Assembly: GCA_023433505.1 (NCBI GenBank)
Contig: JAEZCO010000106.1
Span: 1 to 64,000, forward strand
Source of the DNA: Bacillota bacterium
GTDB lineage: Bacteria > Bacillota > Clostridia > Acetivibrionales > DTU013
Direction of reading: 5' to 3'
Length of the DNA stretch: 64,000 bases
Shown: positions 36,401 through 44,577 of the stretch, one piece after another
Layout of the letters: each line of letters opens with the position of its first letter
Numbering within the stretch: position 1 is the stretch's first letter
Position numbers and translations under genes: made by a program
Notes under the pieces: generated by a model
The model's database searches: none
What the model was told of the DNA's origin: nothing
Seen by the model: only the letters and a program-made list of their open reading frames with translations

Positions 36401-36902
36401 CCGCTTCAAATTCGGAATAAATCAGGCTCAGATCCTGGAGCTTGCATTTGAGGCCGCCTGTCTCATCCAGTCCTTCGGAAGCCTCCCTCAGCATTTCGGG
36501 AGTCAAATCATACCGTTTAAACTCGGCAATCATCCTGGACATGGTATTTGCAAACCCTTTTTGCCCGGCGGCTCCGGAAAATACGCCCAGCTCATCCTTA
36601 AGCCTGTCCATAATTCTGAAAAGGATCATGCTTTTCCCTGCATTATTGATATGCCGGCGTGCAATGCCTCCTACCTCGTTGAAAACCCTGTAAGCCATAC
36701 GCCGGAAGCTGAGAACCTCAGCCCGCAGCATGCCCCCCGTCCCTGCGGCTTTGATCAGGTTCCGCTCTGCCTGCAGTGAAAACTGCTCCGGTACAATCAA
36801 TACTATTTTACCTTGCTTATGGTCAAGGCTATGCTTTATGTTTTCCAGGCAGTAGCGTGTTTTTCCGCTGCCCGCGCGTCCGTATACCAGTCTGAGGCTC
36901 AT
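33429..36902 (-). CDS. addB: ATP-dependent helicase/deoxyribonuclease subunit B (AddB)
   Basis: The partner of AddA, 1157 residues. It has its own Walker A (YGRAGSGKTRYC) at residue 8 and a helicase-like fold used for Chi recognition. A C-terminal RecB-type nuclease shows YLRIIDYKSGNKAL. The iron-sulfur cluster cysteines are visible as YSSCPFSYYVKYGL and, near the end, CTYCSYTSVCQF. It is transcribed first, and addA follows with ATGA-type overlap. Both subunits are complete, so the break-repair enzyme should be functional. Confidence 0.96.
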   Translation of the reverse strand: MSLRLVYGRAGSGKTRYCLENIKHSLDHKQGKIVLIVPEQFSLQAERNLIKAAGTGGMLRAEVLSFRRMAYRVFNEVGGIARRHINNAGKSMILFRIMDRLKDELGVFSGAAGQKGFANTMSRMIAEFKRYDLTPEMLREASEGLDETGGLKCKLQDLSLIYSEFEAALHQRYMDSDDDLTELCKKLDKSTQFNHTEIWIDEFSGFTPQEFRVIQKLLGIADTVNICLCTDCLETDLDTIPGMAFVPVRNTADKLKTLAHRDNVNIEPPVKLGQKGDAGCAFTGRFRSNQALGHLEQNLFSYPCRKYVQPVESISVFAAANMFSEAEATAREVIKLCREKGMRYRDMAVTCRNLEHYEKVLYVVFKEYGIPCFIDKKRDISGHPLIILILSAFEIFKSNWAYESVFRYIKSGMSNITRESSDLLENYVLACGIKGYRWTQEQEWTAREEFSGSGKEKGNGGQQVMEAVNSARIELVKPLEAFREKIKGRRKAAEICTALFDFLGEIGVPQRIDGLIRYFAGSGELDKVNEYRQVWNIVMEVLTQVVEVTGEDLLGIGRFGEILAAGFEEYSIGLIPPALDQVLVGSIERSKSHEIKALFILGVNEGVFPAAVSEEGILTDAERARLEGLGVQLAKDSKYKLLEERFLVYTSLATPSEYLRLSFPAADRDGKALRPSRLISDIKRIFPMLLESSDITGIKTDDSELELVAAPGPAFNELVAAVRKRFEGNETGELWQKVFRWFQDDSFWRDRSRTVLAGLQYSNQTAHMDRTRAVKLYGSPVNASISRMELYSSCPFSYYVKYGLKAEERRIFRLDPVDVGTFMHNVLDEFSRLIAGKNLSWRALEKEWCGQQISRIIDGMLEKASGTVFNSSRRYIYLSGRLKRIVTRVVLTISEHMKRSGFEPVGYEVEFSEYGQYPPIVIELPSGDRLSLTGRIDRIDSMTNEDGTYLRIIDYKSGNKALKLADVYYGLQLQLLTYMDAVLEGESEKKLLPGGILYFRLDDPVVKGSRLSSEEEIEKAIMKQLKMKGLLLADVKLIKEMDRQIDGDSYIIPARLNKGDTLGRSSAATEEQFGILRRHVRKTLMDIGEEILKGNVRISPYKKRTVTACTYCSYTSVCQFDPAIADNNYRFLNDVKDEEVWKLIRCDSGSGKGETKA

Positions 36903-37194
36903 TTGGCACCCCGTGAAAAAATATTATATCAACCATGGTTTGTCTGGCTGTAGTACTGCATAAATTCTACCATATCAGCGATAATTCCGCAAAAAAGAAT
37001 ACTCGTACAAATGTATTTTATCTATCATGTTTTCTCCTGTATATACCGATATATATCAATAATATGGATAATTTCATAAAAATCCATAGACGCTGTGGAC
37101 CAACGGATACGGATAGCCGTTGAAACCACCTTCTACAATGCGGAAGGCATTATAGAATGCAAAAATATCTCAGGTTTGCAGGGAGGCAGATTAT

Positions 37195-38283
37195 ATGAGA
37201 ATCGATAACTCGAGCATTTCCATGTCAGCAGCAAGCTCAAGCGTAGAAAAAAATTACAAGGAGGAATCCCTCAAGATGTGGGCCGGAGACATCGGATCCG
37301 AGCTTGAGGGCAAGGGAGTCAAATTCAGCATTTCTTCACTTCCCGTTGATTTCCTCCAAATTTCCGACGAAGGAAAAAGTATCCTGGAAAAGCAGGCTAA
37401 AACCCAAACGGGAGCTGTGGAAGACGAAAATTCCATTTCCTTTGAGCTCAGCGACAAAGAAAAGCAAAAAATCCTGATGATCCAGAAAATGCTGGAGGCC
37501 CTGACAGGCAAAAAGATCAAATTCGCCATTATGGACAAGATTAAGCTGGAAAAGGCATTCAAGAATGGGGATATCCGGATTGTGCCTCCTCAGCTCCAGC
37601 CTGTACAGCAGCAGGGCTGGGGAATCGAATATGATTCCCACGAGGTTCACTACGAAAAGCAAAAGATGTCCTTTGAGGCCCAGGGGTCCGTGAAGACGGC
37701 AGATGGCAGGGAAATTAACTTTTCGGTGAACCTAAACATGACCAGAGAATTTGCATCCCGCACCGATATTTCCATCCGGGCCGGAGATGCAGTCAAAATC
37801 GATCCGCTGGTCATCAATTACAAAAACGCAACTGCGGACCTTACAGAAAAGAAATACAGCTTTGATCTGGACAATGACGGCACCCTGGACCAAATCTCCT
37901 TTGTAACCGGAGGAAGCGGCTTTCTGGCACTGGACCTGAACAATGATTCGGTGATCAACAACGGCTCCGAGCTTTTCGGGCCGCAGAGCGGCAACGGCTT
38001 TGAAGAGCTTGGAAAATACGACTCGGACAGCAATGGCTGGATTGATGAAAATGACCCGGTGTATAACAAGCTCCGCATCTGGACAAAGGACGAAAACGGG
38101 GCGGATAAGCTTCTTGCATTGGGCCAGGCAGGGGTAGGGGCAATCTATCTTGGAAATGTCAATACCAATTTCGACTTGAAGGACAACAGCAACCAATTGC
38201 AGGGACAAATCGCCAAGACAGGTATTTTTCTGAGGGAAAACGGCACTGCAGGCACCGTACAGCACATTGATCTGGCAATTTAA
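37195..38283 (+). CDS. Hypothetical protein with EF-hand-like calcium loops, 362 residues
   Basis: A soluble protein without a signal peptide, starting MRIDNSSISMSAASSSVEKNY after GGGAGG. The N-terminal half is helical (residues 1-130) and the middle is beta-rich. The C-terminal third carries repeated acidic loops: FDLDNDGTLDQ, LDLNNDSVINNGSELFG and YDSDSNGWIDENDP. These resemble calcium-binding EF/dockerin-type turns, followed by FLRENGTAGTVQHIDLAI. Similar 'SELFG' proteins occur in flagellated or secretory bacteria with unknown role. It is monocistronic and its N terminus resembles cytoplasmic or flagellum-exported proteins. No function is assigned. Confidence 0.62.
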   Translation: MRIDNSSISMSAASSSVEKNYKEESLKMWAGDIGSELEGKGVKFSISSLPVDFLQISDEGKSILEKQAKTQTGAVEDENSISFELSDKEKQKILMIQKMLEALTGKKIKFAIMDKIKLEKAFKNGDIRIVPPQLQPVQQQGWGIEYDSHEVHYEKQKMSFEAQGSVKTADGREINFSVNLNMTREFASRTDISIRAGDAVKIDPLVINYKNATADLTEKKYSFDLDNDGTLDQISFVTGGSGFLALDLNNDSVINNGSELFGPQSGNGFEELGKYDSDSNGWIDENDPVYNKLRIWTKDENGADKLLALGQAGVGAIYLGNVNTNFDLKDNSNQLQGQIAKTGIFLRENGTAGTVQHIDLAI

Positions 38284-38293
38284 TAAGAATTAG

Positions 38294-38443
38294 GATACTC
38301 GCAGACATACTGATTTTAGCTGGCAAAAATCCTATTATGAGCATATTATTCGAAATGAGCAGGACCTGAGAAAAATACGGGAGTACATTGCAAACAATCC
38401 GACAAAGTGGCAGGAGGATGAATACCATCCTTCTGAAATATAA
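38294..38443 (+). pseudogene. Relic of a REP-associated (IS200-like Y1) transposase, C terminus
   Basis: An open stretch without start codon ends at TAA 38441-38443. It translates to SWQKSYYEHIIRNEQDLRKI followed by REYIANNPTKWQEDEYH, the conserved end of REP-associated tyrosine transposases (WQ..YY.HIIRNE...IR.YI..NP.KW). The catalytic HUH and tyrosine domain is missing, so the gene is broken. A REP-like palindrome follows eight bases later. Confidence 0.65.
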
Positions 38444-38450
38444 CTAAAGC

Positions 38451-38473
38451 GGGCGACCAGTGGTCGCCCCTAC
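38451..38473. repeat. REP-like palindrome beside the transposase relic
   Basis: GGGCGACCA G TGGTCGCCC (38451-38469) is a perfect 19-base palindrome with one central base and a CCTAC-type tail. The same core is at 6780-6796. Its location next to the transposase relic supports mobilisation by that enzyme family in the past. Confidence 0.65.
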
Positions 38474-38521
38474 AGAATTGCCGGCTTAAAATTCATTAAG
38501 AATGGCAAATATCGATGGCCT

Positions 38522-39424
38522 CTACGAAACTGCTGACTTGACATGGCTTCTGCTTTTCTGCCCCAGCTTGAATTCCGATATCAGCATGCCTGCCAAGATC
38601 AGCACACAGCCTATGATGGAGGGTATGCCCAGCTTCTCCGTCTCTCCTGCCATGTTGGGGATGATCATGGCAAATATGGCGGCAAATACCGGTTCGGCCG
38701 TAAAAATCAAAGCCGTATGGGTGGGCGAGGTATCCTTCTGCGCTATGGTCTGTCCACCGAAGGCAAGGGCAGTTCCCAGCACGGCGGTCACCGATATCAC
38801 GATAATCACCGTGGAATTGAATTCAAACATCTGAAAGCCCGTGCTCATCCATACCCCAGTACTGACAATCCCTGTGAAACCAATTTGCATTATGGCCAGC
38901 AGCGAGGCATCCTCGCTTGCCGTAAATTTATCAATGAAAATTATTTGGAAAGCCCAGCATATGGAGCACAAAAAGGTCAGAAAGTCGCCGATGTTGAAAT
39001 TCATGTTCAAGCCGCCGGAAAGGAAAAACAACCCGGCAAAAGCGACAACCACCCCAATAAAGGAGGCCCTGTCCGGCTTCTTTTTCAGAAGCACCGCAGA
39101 AACCACAGGCACGATGACCACATTCAGCCCCGTAATAAATCCCGAATTGGATGCGGAGGTCGTATACAGCCCGTTTACCTGCAAAGCCATGCCCCCAAAC
39201 ATCAAGGCGCCGATAATGCTTCCGAACAGCAGGGTCCGCTTGTTGAAACGCTTCAGATTCCTGTGAAAAATTACAATAAGAAGGACCGCCGCCAGCAGAA
39301 ACCTTAGAGAAAGGTATGCAAAAGACGGCATAAAGTCCAGGATTATTTTCATTAATGGAAAAGAAGATCCCCAAACAACGGTTATGATTAAAAGCAGTAA
39401 ATCTGCTTTGAGTTTCTTTGTCAT
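38522..39424 (-). CDS. EamA-family (DMT) transporter
   Basis: A ten-helix membrane protein of 300 residues made of two EamA repeats (about 8-140 and 150-290). Helix 1 reads ADLLLLIITVVWGSSFPLMK; AFGGQTIAQKDTSPTHTALIF and MIIPNMAGETEKLGIPSIIG belong to the second repeat. DMT proteins export or exchange amino acids and other small metabolites. Its start is three bases after the stop of the amino-acid ABC ATPase, so it is probably the last gene of that operon, hinting at an amino-acid exporter. The substrate is unknown. Confidence 0.86.
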   Translation of the reverse strand: MTKKLKADLLLLIITVVWGSSFPLMKIILDFMPSFAYLSLRFLLAAVLLIVIFHRNLKRFNKRTLLFGSIIGALMFGGMALQVNGLYTTSASNSGFITGLNVVIVPVVSAVLLKKKPDRASFIGVVVAFAGLFFLSGGLNMNFNIGDFLTFLCSICWAFQIIFIDKFTASEDASLLAIMQIGFTGIVSTGVWMSTGFQMFEFNSTVIIVISVTAVLGTALAFGGQTIAQKDTSPTHTALIFTAEPVFAAIFAMIIPNMAGETEKLGIPSIIGCVLILAGMLISEFKLGQKSRSHVKSAVS

Positions 39425-39427
39425 TGA

Positions 39428-40183
39428 TTATAGCACTTTCTGCAGGAACGACCTGGTCCTCTCATTTTTGGGATTGCTGAATATTTCTTCCGGCGTGCTC
39501 TCTTCCTTGATCTCGCCGTTATCCATAAAGATGACCCTGCTGCCCACCTCCCGGGCAAACCCCATCTCATGGGTGACAACAAGCATTGTCATCCCCTCTT
39601 TGGCAAGGTCTTTCATAACTTCAAGCACCTCGCCTACAAGCTCGGGATCAAGAGCGGACGTAGGCTCGTCAAAGAGCATTATCTGCGGCTTCATTGCCAG
39701 GGCCCTTGCGATGGCCACCCTCTGCTGCTGTCCGCCGGAAAGCCTTGAAGGAAATTCATCCTTTTTATCCTCAAGCCCTACTTTTTTTAGAAGCTCAATG
39801 GCATAAGCCATGGCTTCCTGTTTCGGAACTTTCTTTACTGTGACCGGTGCTTCCATAACATTCTGAAGGGCAGTCATATGAGGAAACAAATTAAACCGCT
39901 GAAAAACCATCCCCAATTCCGTACAGACTTCAGCTATTTTTTTATGCGATATCTTCAGCTGATCTTTTCCGTCCACCCGCTCATCAATCATCTCATCATG
40001 GATAAACACCCTTCCGCTGGTTATCCTTTCGAGATGGTTCAAGCACCTGAGAAGCGTGCTCTTGCCGGAACCGCTGGGGCCTATGATACAGACAACCTCA
40101 CCTTTTGAAACCTCAAAGTCAATATTCTTCAATACCTGGAGGGATCCGAAGGACTTGCATACTTTCTCCATTTTTACCATCAT
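39428..40183 (-). CDS. Polar amino-acid ABC transporter ATPase (GlnQ/ArtP type)
   Basis: An ATPase of 251 residues: Walker A GPSGSGKST near residue 37, signature LSGGQQQR near residue 146, Walker B IMLFDEPTSALDP, then VTHEMGFAREVGSRVIFMD, typical of polar amino-acid importers. GGGAGGTG lies eight bases before the ATG. It lies 15 bases after the permease gene and three bases before the EamA gene. Confidence 0.93.
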   Translation of the reverse strand: MMVKMEKVCKSFGSLQVLKNIDFEVSKGEVVCIIGPSGSGKSTLLRCLNHLERITSGRVFIHDEMIDERVDGKDQLKISHKKIAEVCTELGMVFQRFNLFPHMTALQNVMEAPVTVKKVPKQEAMAYAIELLKKVGLEDKKDEFPSRLSGGQQQRVAIARALAMKPQIMLFDEPTSALDPELVGEVLEVMKDLAKEGMTMLVVTHEMGFAREVGSRVIFMDNGEIKEESTPEEIFSNPKNERTRSFLQKVL

Positions 40184-40198
40184 ATCAGATACACCTCC

Positions 40199-40852
40199 CT
40201 ATTCGTATACGGAATATTTCTTTTCCAGTTTATCAAATACATAAGTGAACAAAGATGTCATAATTAAATACAGGATCGCCGCAGGGATATAAATCGATGC
40301 ATCCCCTGAGGAATTTGCCATTGTGGAAGTGGTCCGCATCAGTTCCGTCATACCGATAACAGATACAAGGGCTGAATCTTTCAAAAGAGCAATAAACTCA
40401 TTTCCTACAGGAGGTATCAATCTTCTGTAGGACTGTGGAATAATTACCCGGACCATAGCTTGTCCGTAGCTCATGCCCAGGGCTTTCGAAGCTTCCATCT
40501 GTCCCTTGTCTATTGATTGTATGGCGGCCCGGATGATTTCCGCCAGATACGCGCCGGAGTTCAGTGCAAGAGCGATGAATGCCGCCGGCATTTGTGCAAG
40601 CGTCAAAGATTTGTGTATTAGAGGTAAGGCATAGTATATAAAGAATAATTGCATCAATAAGGGAGTTCCCCTGAATACCCAAATATAGGTCCAGCAGAAT
40701 TTGTCCAGTATCTTATTGCGTGAAAGCCTCCCCAATGCCAGTATCAAGCCCAGTATCATTCCAAAAAATACTGAAACAATGGTTAATTCCAATGTTATAA
40801 ATGAGCCTTTCAGCAATGCAGGCATAATGTTTAATAATCTTTCAATACTCAA
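40199..40852 (-). CDS. Polar amino-acid ABC transporter permease (HisMQ/GlnP type)
   Basis: A permease of about 217 residues with five membrane spans. The EAA-type loop reads EASKALGMSYGQAMVRVIIPQ near residue 150; YIWVFRGTPLLMQLFFIYYALP near residue 75 is characteristic of the family (cited in part). The start is ambiguous between two TTG codons; 40852 fits GGGAG better than 40861. It follows the binding-protein gene across a hairpin (40883-40912). Confidence 0.93.
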   Translation of the reverse strand: MSIERLLNIMPALLKGSFITLELTIVSVFFGMILGLILALGRLSRNKILDKFCWTYIWVFRGTPLLMQLFFIYYALPLIHKSLTLAQMPAAFIALALNSGAYLAEIIRAAIQSIDKGQMEASKALGMSYGQAMVRVIIPQSYRRLIPPVGNEFIALLKDSALVSVIGMTELMRTTSTMANSSGDASIYIPAAILYLIMTSLFTYVFDKLEKKYSVYE

Positions 40853-40882
40853 AATCAACAACTCCCGTATTTTTTCTATTCA

Positions 40883-40912
40883 GCAAAGGAAACCCGTTGG
40901 GGTTTCCTTTGC
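40883..40912. promoter_or_regulatory. Perfect intercistronic hairpin after the binding-protein gene
   Basis: GCAAAGGAAACCC / GGGTTTCCTTTGC (40883-40895 and 40900-40912) form a perfect 13-base stem with a four-base loop. No T-run follows on the minus strand, so it is more likely an mRNA-stabilising or attenuating element that keeps the binding protein in excess. Confidence 0.75.
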
Positions 40913-40931
40913 CATCTGCATACATTGTCTA

Positions 40932-41729
40932 TCACTCTTTAAGCTTTTCATCAATATTGCTGGTGATGTCTTCTCCGAACCACTTTTCAGATAAGGTCTT
41001 CAGTGTTCCTTCTGCCTTAAGTTCGTCAATAGCCTTCTGAACTTTGTCTCTGAGAGCCGTATTACCCTTCTTAAAGCAAACACCGATAGGCTCGTTTGTT
41101 AATTTGGCACTGGTGACCTTATAGCTTTCCTTATCCTTTGCTACGTAGTCTCTGGCTACAACCTCGTCAACAACTACAGCATCCAGTCTTCCTGCCTTCA
41201 GGTCCGAGAAGCATTGGATGATCTGGTCGTACTTTGTGGTTTCAAATTTCACTTCCGCACTGTATTTTACAGTAGATTCATCCGCAGTTGTATTAAGCTG
41301 GACACCGACTTTTTTACCGGCAAGGTCCTTGGGTTCCTTAATGGAATCAGTACCTGCACTTACTACGATAACCTGTGCATTTGCAATATAGGGCTTTGTA
41401 AATTCATAGTTTTCCAATCTGTCGGCTTTCAGACTTACAGAGGAAATAATGCAATCATATTTGTCGGTATCCAGTGCCAGGAATATTCCATCCCATGCAG
41501 TAGGTATCCATTCAATCTTCATATTCAATTTTTTTGCGATTTCGTTGGCGAGATCCACATCAAATCCTATCGTCTCGCTTTTGTCGTTGGTGAACTCCAT
41601 GGGCGGATATGTATTATCCACACCTACACGAAGGGTATTTCCAGCACTGCCTGCTCCGCATGCGCTTAAAGCCAGAGAAAATATAACAACCAGCGCAATT
41701 ACCGCGAACATTGATTTCCTTTTTAACAT
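40932..41729 (-). CDS. Polar amino-acid ABC transporter substrate-binding lipoprotein
   Basis: A 265-residue type II periplasmic-binding protein, first gene of the operon. A signal peptide with FSLALSACG (lipobox LSAC) gives a lipid anchor. The mature part begins LRVGVDNTYPPMEFTND, then ETIGFDVDLANEIAKKL and DCIISSVSLKADRLENYEF, the classic pattern of glutamine/cystine/arginine binding proteins. The exact amino acid cannot be fixed from sequence. Its start follows a good AAGGAGGAT ribosome site. Confidence 0.93.
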   Translation of the reverse strand: MLKRKSMFAVIALVVIFSLALSACGAGSAGNTLRVGVDNTYPPMEFTNDKSETIGFDVDLANEIAKKLNMKIEWIPTAWDGIFLALDTDKYDCIISSVSLKADRLENYEFTKPYIANAQVIVVSAGTDSIKEPKDLAGKKVGVQLNTTADESTVKYSAEVKFETTKYDQIIQCFSDLKAGRLDAVVVDEVVARDYVAKDKESYKVTSAKLTNEPIGVCFKKGNTALRDKVQKAIDELKAEGTLKTLSEKWFGEDITSNIDEKLKE

Positions 41730-41868
41730 TTTTATCCATCCTCCTTACCAAAATTTTTACTTTAGTCTATAAAGTATTATAAAAAATATATTATATTAAA
41801 ATATGCAAGTTTACAAGAACAAGATTGCAAAAAATTAATAATTATTCACTGTCAGAATATATAAACAA

Positions 41869-42252
41869 TTACCCGTTCAGCTTTTTGAAGATGGCATCCT
41901 TTACCTTGTTGCTCAGGTGGATGTTGTTGGAACCCTCATTTATAAGGGCTTTACGGATATATTCCACTTCGGCCTCCGAAAGGAATATCAGTCTGCCCTT
42001 GCGGTCGATCTGTACATTGCCGCAGATATCTGCTACCACCTTTTTCGCCGTATCAATGCTGCTGAAATAATACACATCCTGGCCTTCATCATAAACTCCG
42101 CCGTTTTGGAGATATGTTTCCTTTACCGCAGAAGGCTCCAAACCTGCAACCTTGGCAATTTCAATAATTTTGTAGACTCCCGAATAGTCAATATAATAGT
42201 GGTTTGCCTTCCGGCCTGACAATCTTACAATAAAGTTGGATTCACTTAACAT
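41869..42252 (-). CDS. Hypothetical cytoplasmic protein, 127 residues
   Basis: The start at 42252 (MLSESNFIVRLSGRKANHYY) follows GAGGGAG; an upstream TTG at 42270 is less likely. It has no signal peptide or cysteine. A short helix-rich part (IIEIAKVAGLEPSAVKETYL) could be DNA- or protein-binding, followed by YYFSSIDTAKKVVADICGNV and a charged C-terminal helix. I do not recognise a family; a small regulator is possible. It is oriented like the EamA gene 42297-43214 and begins 45 bases after that gene's stop. Confidence 0.6.
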   Translation of the reverse strand: MLSESNFIVRLSGRKANHYYIDYSGVYKIIEIAKVAGLEPSAVKETYLQNGGVYDEGQDVYYFSSIDTAKKVVADICGNVQIDRKGRLIFLSEAEVEYIRKALINEGSNNIHLSNKVKDAIFKKLNG

Positions 42253-42296
42253 ACGAACTCCCTCTTTCAATAAAATTCTTTTATATTATACCAGCA

Positions 42297-43214
42297 TTAT
42301 GCCTTATGCTCAACAGCAGTAATTTTTTCCATATCGCCCCTTTGATTCCGCTTCTGTGTCAGAACAGTCATCGCCGCTCCTACAAGCACGATGACCCCGC
42401 CGGCCATCTGATATGCATTCATGAATCCCCTCAGCAGCAAAGCCGTCAGGATAATAGTGAAAACCGGTTCCAGCATGCTTAATATGGACGCTTTGGTAGG
42501 CGTCAGGTACTCAAGGCCTTTGAAAAAGGTAAAAATGGCAAGTACCGTGGAAAAAATTGCAATACCTGCGGTGGGTAACAGCGCCGCGGGATCAAAGGTA
42601 AATTTGATTTCTCCCGCGGGAAGTCCTGAAACCAGAATCCCCAGCGTGGCAAACAATGTGACCCAGGCGCTGGTGACGATGGAAGGCATGTTTTTGATTA
42701 CATGGCTTCCAAGTACGATGTAGAACGAATAGGTCACCGCCGCAAGCAAGCCGAAAATGATTCCTGTTATATTGATGTTTCCCGTACCGGCGGCGGTTAT
42801 TACCACCAGTCCTGCAAAGGAAAGCACCATGGAAAGTATTGTTTTCCTGTTCAGGCTTTCCTTGAAAAATATAAAGGAAAGGATCGCTACGAAAACCGGA
42901 AAGGTATATAGCATCAGGACCGCCAGGGAGGGTGAAATGTATTTGACCGAATTGAAATAAAAAATGGCTTGCAGGGTGTACCCGATCCCGCCCAGCAAAA
43001 TAAAATGGAAAATGTTCTTCCAGGTAATCGCCGGATGTTTCATAAATAAAAGGATATAAGCAAAGAATAGAACCGTTGCCGTAAAAAAACGGATCAAAAG
43101 CAGCGTCGATACGGTAATACCGCTTTTATAGGCGCTGAGGGCGAATATGGGCAGGAAGCTGAAGCCAAGCGCTGAAAGCATAACAAGCAAGATTCCGACA
43201 TATGTTTTCTTCAA
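42297..43214 (-). CDS. EamA-family (DMT) transporter
   Basis: A second ten-helix EamA protein, 305 residues, distinct from the one at 38522. Helix 1 is VGILLVMLSALGFSFLPIFA; the repeat join lies near residue 145 (TGIIFGLLAAVTYSFYIVLG). ALLLRGFMNAYQMAGGVIVL is in the last helix pair, followed by a basic cytoplasmic tail. The start is TTG after AAGGGGGA. It could share a transcript with the 127-residue gene downstream. The substrate is unknown. Confidence 0.86.
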   Translation of the reverse strand: MKKTYVGILLVMLSALGFSFLPIFALSAYKSGITVSTLLLIRFFTATVLFFAYILLFMKHPAITWKNIFHFILLGGIGYTLQAIFYFNSVKYISPSLAVLMLYTFPVFVAILSFIFFKESLNRKTILSMVLSFAGLVVITAAGTGNINITGIIFGLLAAVTYSFYIVLGSHVIKNMPSIVTSAWVTLFATLGILVSGLPAGEIKFTFDPAALLPTAGIAIFSTVLAIFTFFKGLEYLTPTKASILSMLEPVFTIILTALLLRGFMNAYQMAGGVIVLVGAAMTVLTQKRNQRGDMEKITAVEHKA

Positions 43215-43228
43215 TTAAATCCCCCTTA

Positions 43229-43332
43229 ACTTAGGAGCACCGGAATATTTCCCTTCCATTTTTTACGAAAATGCCGGCTGCTATGGACTGTATTTTCAAG
43301 CAGGGGAGTTATATTTCACGGTGCTTACCGGA
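43229..43332. repeat. Dispersed intergenic repeat, copy 1 (expanded form)
   Basis: ACTTAGGAGCACCGGAA (43229-43245) and AGTTATATTTCACGGTGCTT (start 43307) also occur, fused, on the minus strand at 57244-57286. The AGCACCG and CGGTGCT parts are complementary, so the copy could fold. The segment between the two halves contains a weaker related unit. No gene lies in 43215-43455. Confidence 0.45.
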
Positions 43333-43455
43333 CTATCCTCCGGCCTATCTCTGCTTAATCTCGTCTAAACTCCGTTGTATTGTAACAATATATGCCCTAT
43401 TTTCAATACCCGGTACAGAATACTCTTAAAGCAGTTCCCAGGTCAGCACGAATCG

Positions 43456-44577
43456 TCAGACCACGGCATTCTTGCCTATGACAATGGGCCAGCTGGGCTC
43501 CCCTTTCAAATGCCTGCCTTTTGACATGACAACATTCTTATCAAGGATGGCATAATCCAGTTGTGAATTCTCACCGATCTGGGACCCCTGCATTACAATG
43601 CTGTTTCTGACAACAGCGCCCCTGGCCACGGTCACACCCCTGAAAAGCACGCTGTTCTCAACGGTCCCCTCGATAATGCACCCGTCGGCAATGATGGAAT
43701 TTACTGCTTCGGCTTCTTCGTTGTATTTCGTCGGAGCCTCATCCTTCACCTTTGTATAGATCTTGCCGTTTTCCAGAAACAGCTCTCTTCTGATTTCCGG
43801 GTCAAGGAGCTCCATATTGCTTCTGTAATACATCTGTATGGTTGAGAAGCTCCTCCAGTAACCATTGAATTTGTAGCCGTATATGCCAAGCTTGTCAAGC
43901 TTCTTTATCAGAATATCCTTCACGAAATCATAATTTCCATGGGCAACACACTCCTCCAGCAAGGAGATGAGGAGTTCCCTCCGGATAATGTAAATCCCCA
44001 TGGAGCCCAAAACAGTTTCAGGGTTTTGAGGCTTCTCCTGAAGGTCAACGATGCGGTTATCCTCCGAGACCTTGACGACACCCAGCTGGGATAACTCTTC
44101 CCGGGGCAGGTCGCTCATATCCCTGTATGCCAGCGTAATTTCCGCATTGCTTTGCGTATGGAAATCAAGCATGTCGTCAAAAAGCATTTTATATATTCCG
44201 TTTCCCTGGGCGATAACCACATTGTCCTCATTACTCCGCTTTAGAAACGAAAGATTATTGTACATGGCGTCGGCGCTGCCCTTGTACCAGCCCGAATCGT
44301 CTCCTGCAAGTGACGGCGGAAAGATGAAAAGTCCGTCATACCGCCTGTCCAGATCCCATTCCTTTCCCGAGCCAAGGTGGTCCATCAGGGAGCGGAAGCT
44401 GTACTGCGTCATTACTCCGACATTGGTAATTCCGGAATTCACCATGTTTGAAAGCACAAAATCGATTGCCCTGTATTTCCCTCCTACAGGAATCGCCGAA
44501 CTGGACCTTATGGTAGAAAGGTCCTTCAGCTTATGCTTTTTCCAGCCTGTCAGTATCAGGCCCATTGTATTTGTCAT
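43456..44577 (-). CDS. glgD: Glucose-1-phosphate adenylyltransferase regulatory-type subunit GlgD
   Basis: The partner subunit of GlgC in glycogen synthesis, 373 residues. The N terminus MTNTMGLILTGWKKHKLKDL replaces the catalytic LLAGGQGSRL loop of GlgC, so it is expected to be weakly active or inactive and to modulate GlgC. KYRAIDFVLSNMVNSGITNV and the left-handed beta-helix repeat at the C terminus (FRGVTVARGAVVRNSIVMQG) are present. The start at 44577 overlaps the glgC stop as ATGA, with GGGGAG upstream. Confidence 0.93.
   Translation of the reverse strand: MTNTMGLILTGWKKHKLKDLSTIRSSSAIPVGGKYRAIDFVLSNMVNSGITNVGVMTQYSFRSLMDHLGSGKEWDLDRRYDGLFIFPPSLAGDDSGWYKGSADAMYNNLSFLKRSNEDNVVIAQGNGIYKMLFDDMLDFHTQSNAEITLAYRDMSDLPREELSQLGVVKVSEDNRIVDLQEKPQNPETVLGSMGIYIIRRELLISLLEECVAHGNYDFVKDILIKKLDKLGIYGYKFNGYWRSFSTIQMYYRSNMELLDPEIRRELFLENGKIYTKVKDEAPTKYNEEAEAVNSIIADGCIIEGTVENSVLFRGVTVARGAVVRNSIVMQGSQIGENSQLDYAILDKNVVMSKGRHLKGEPSWPIVIGKNAVV

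Noticed and set aside
36935..37123. A 62-codon plus-strand frame upstream of the calcium-loop gene
   Set aside because: No ribosome site, no conserved features; likely chance in an AT-rich spacer.
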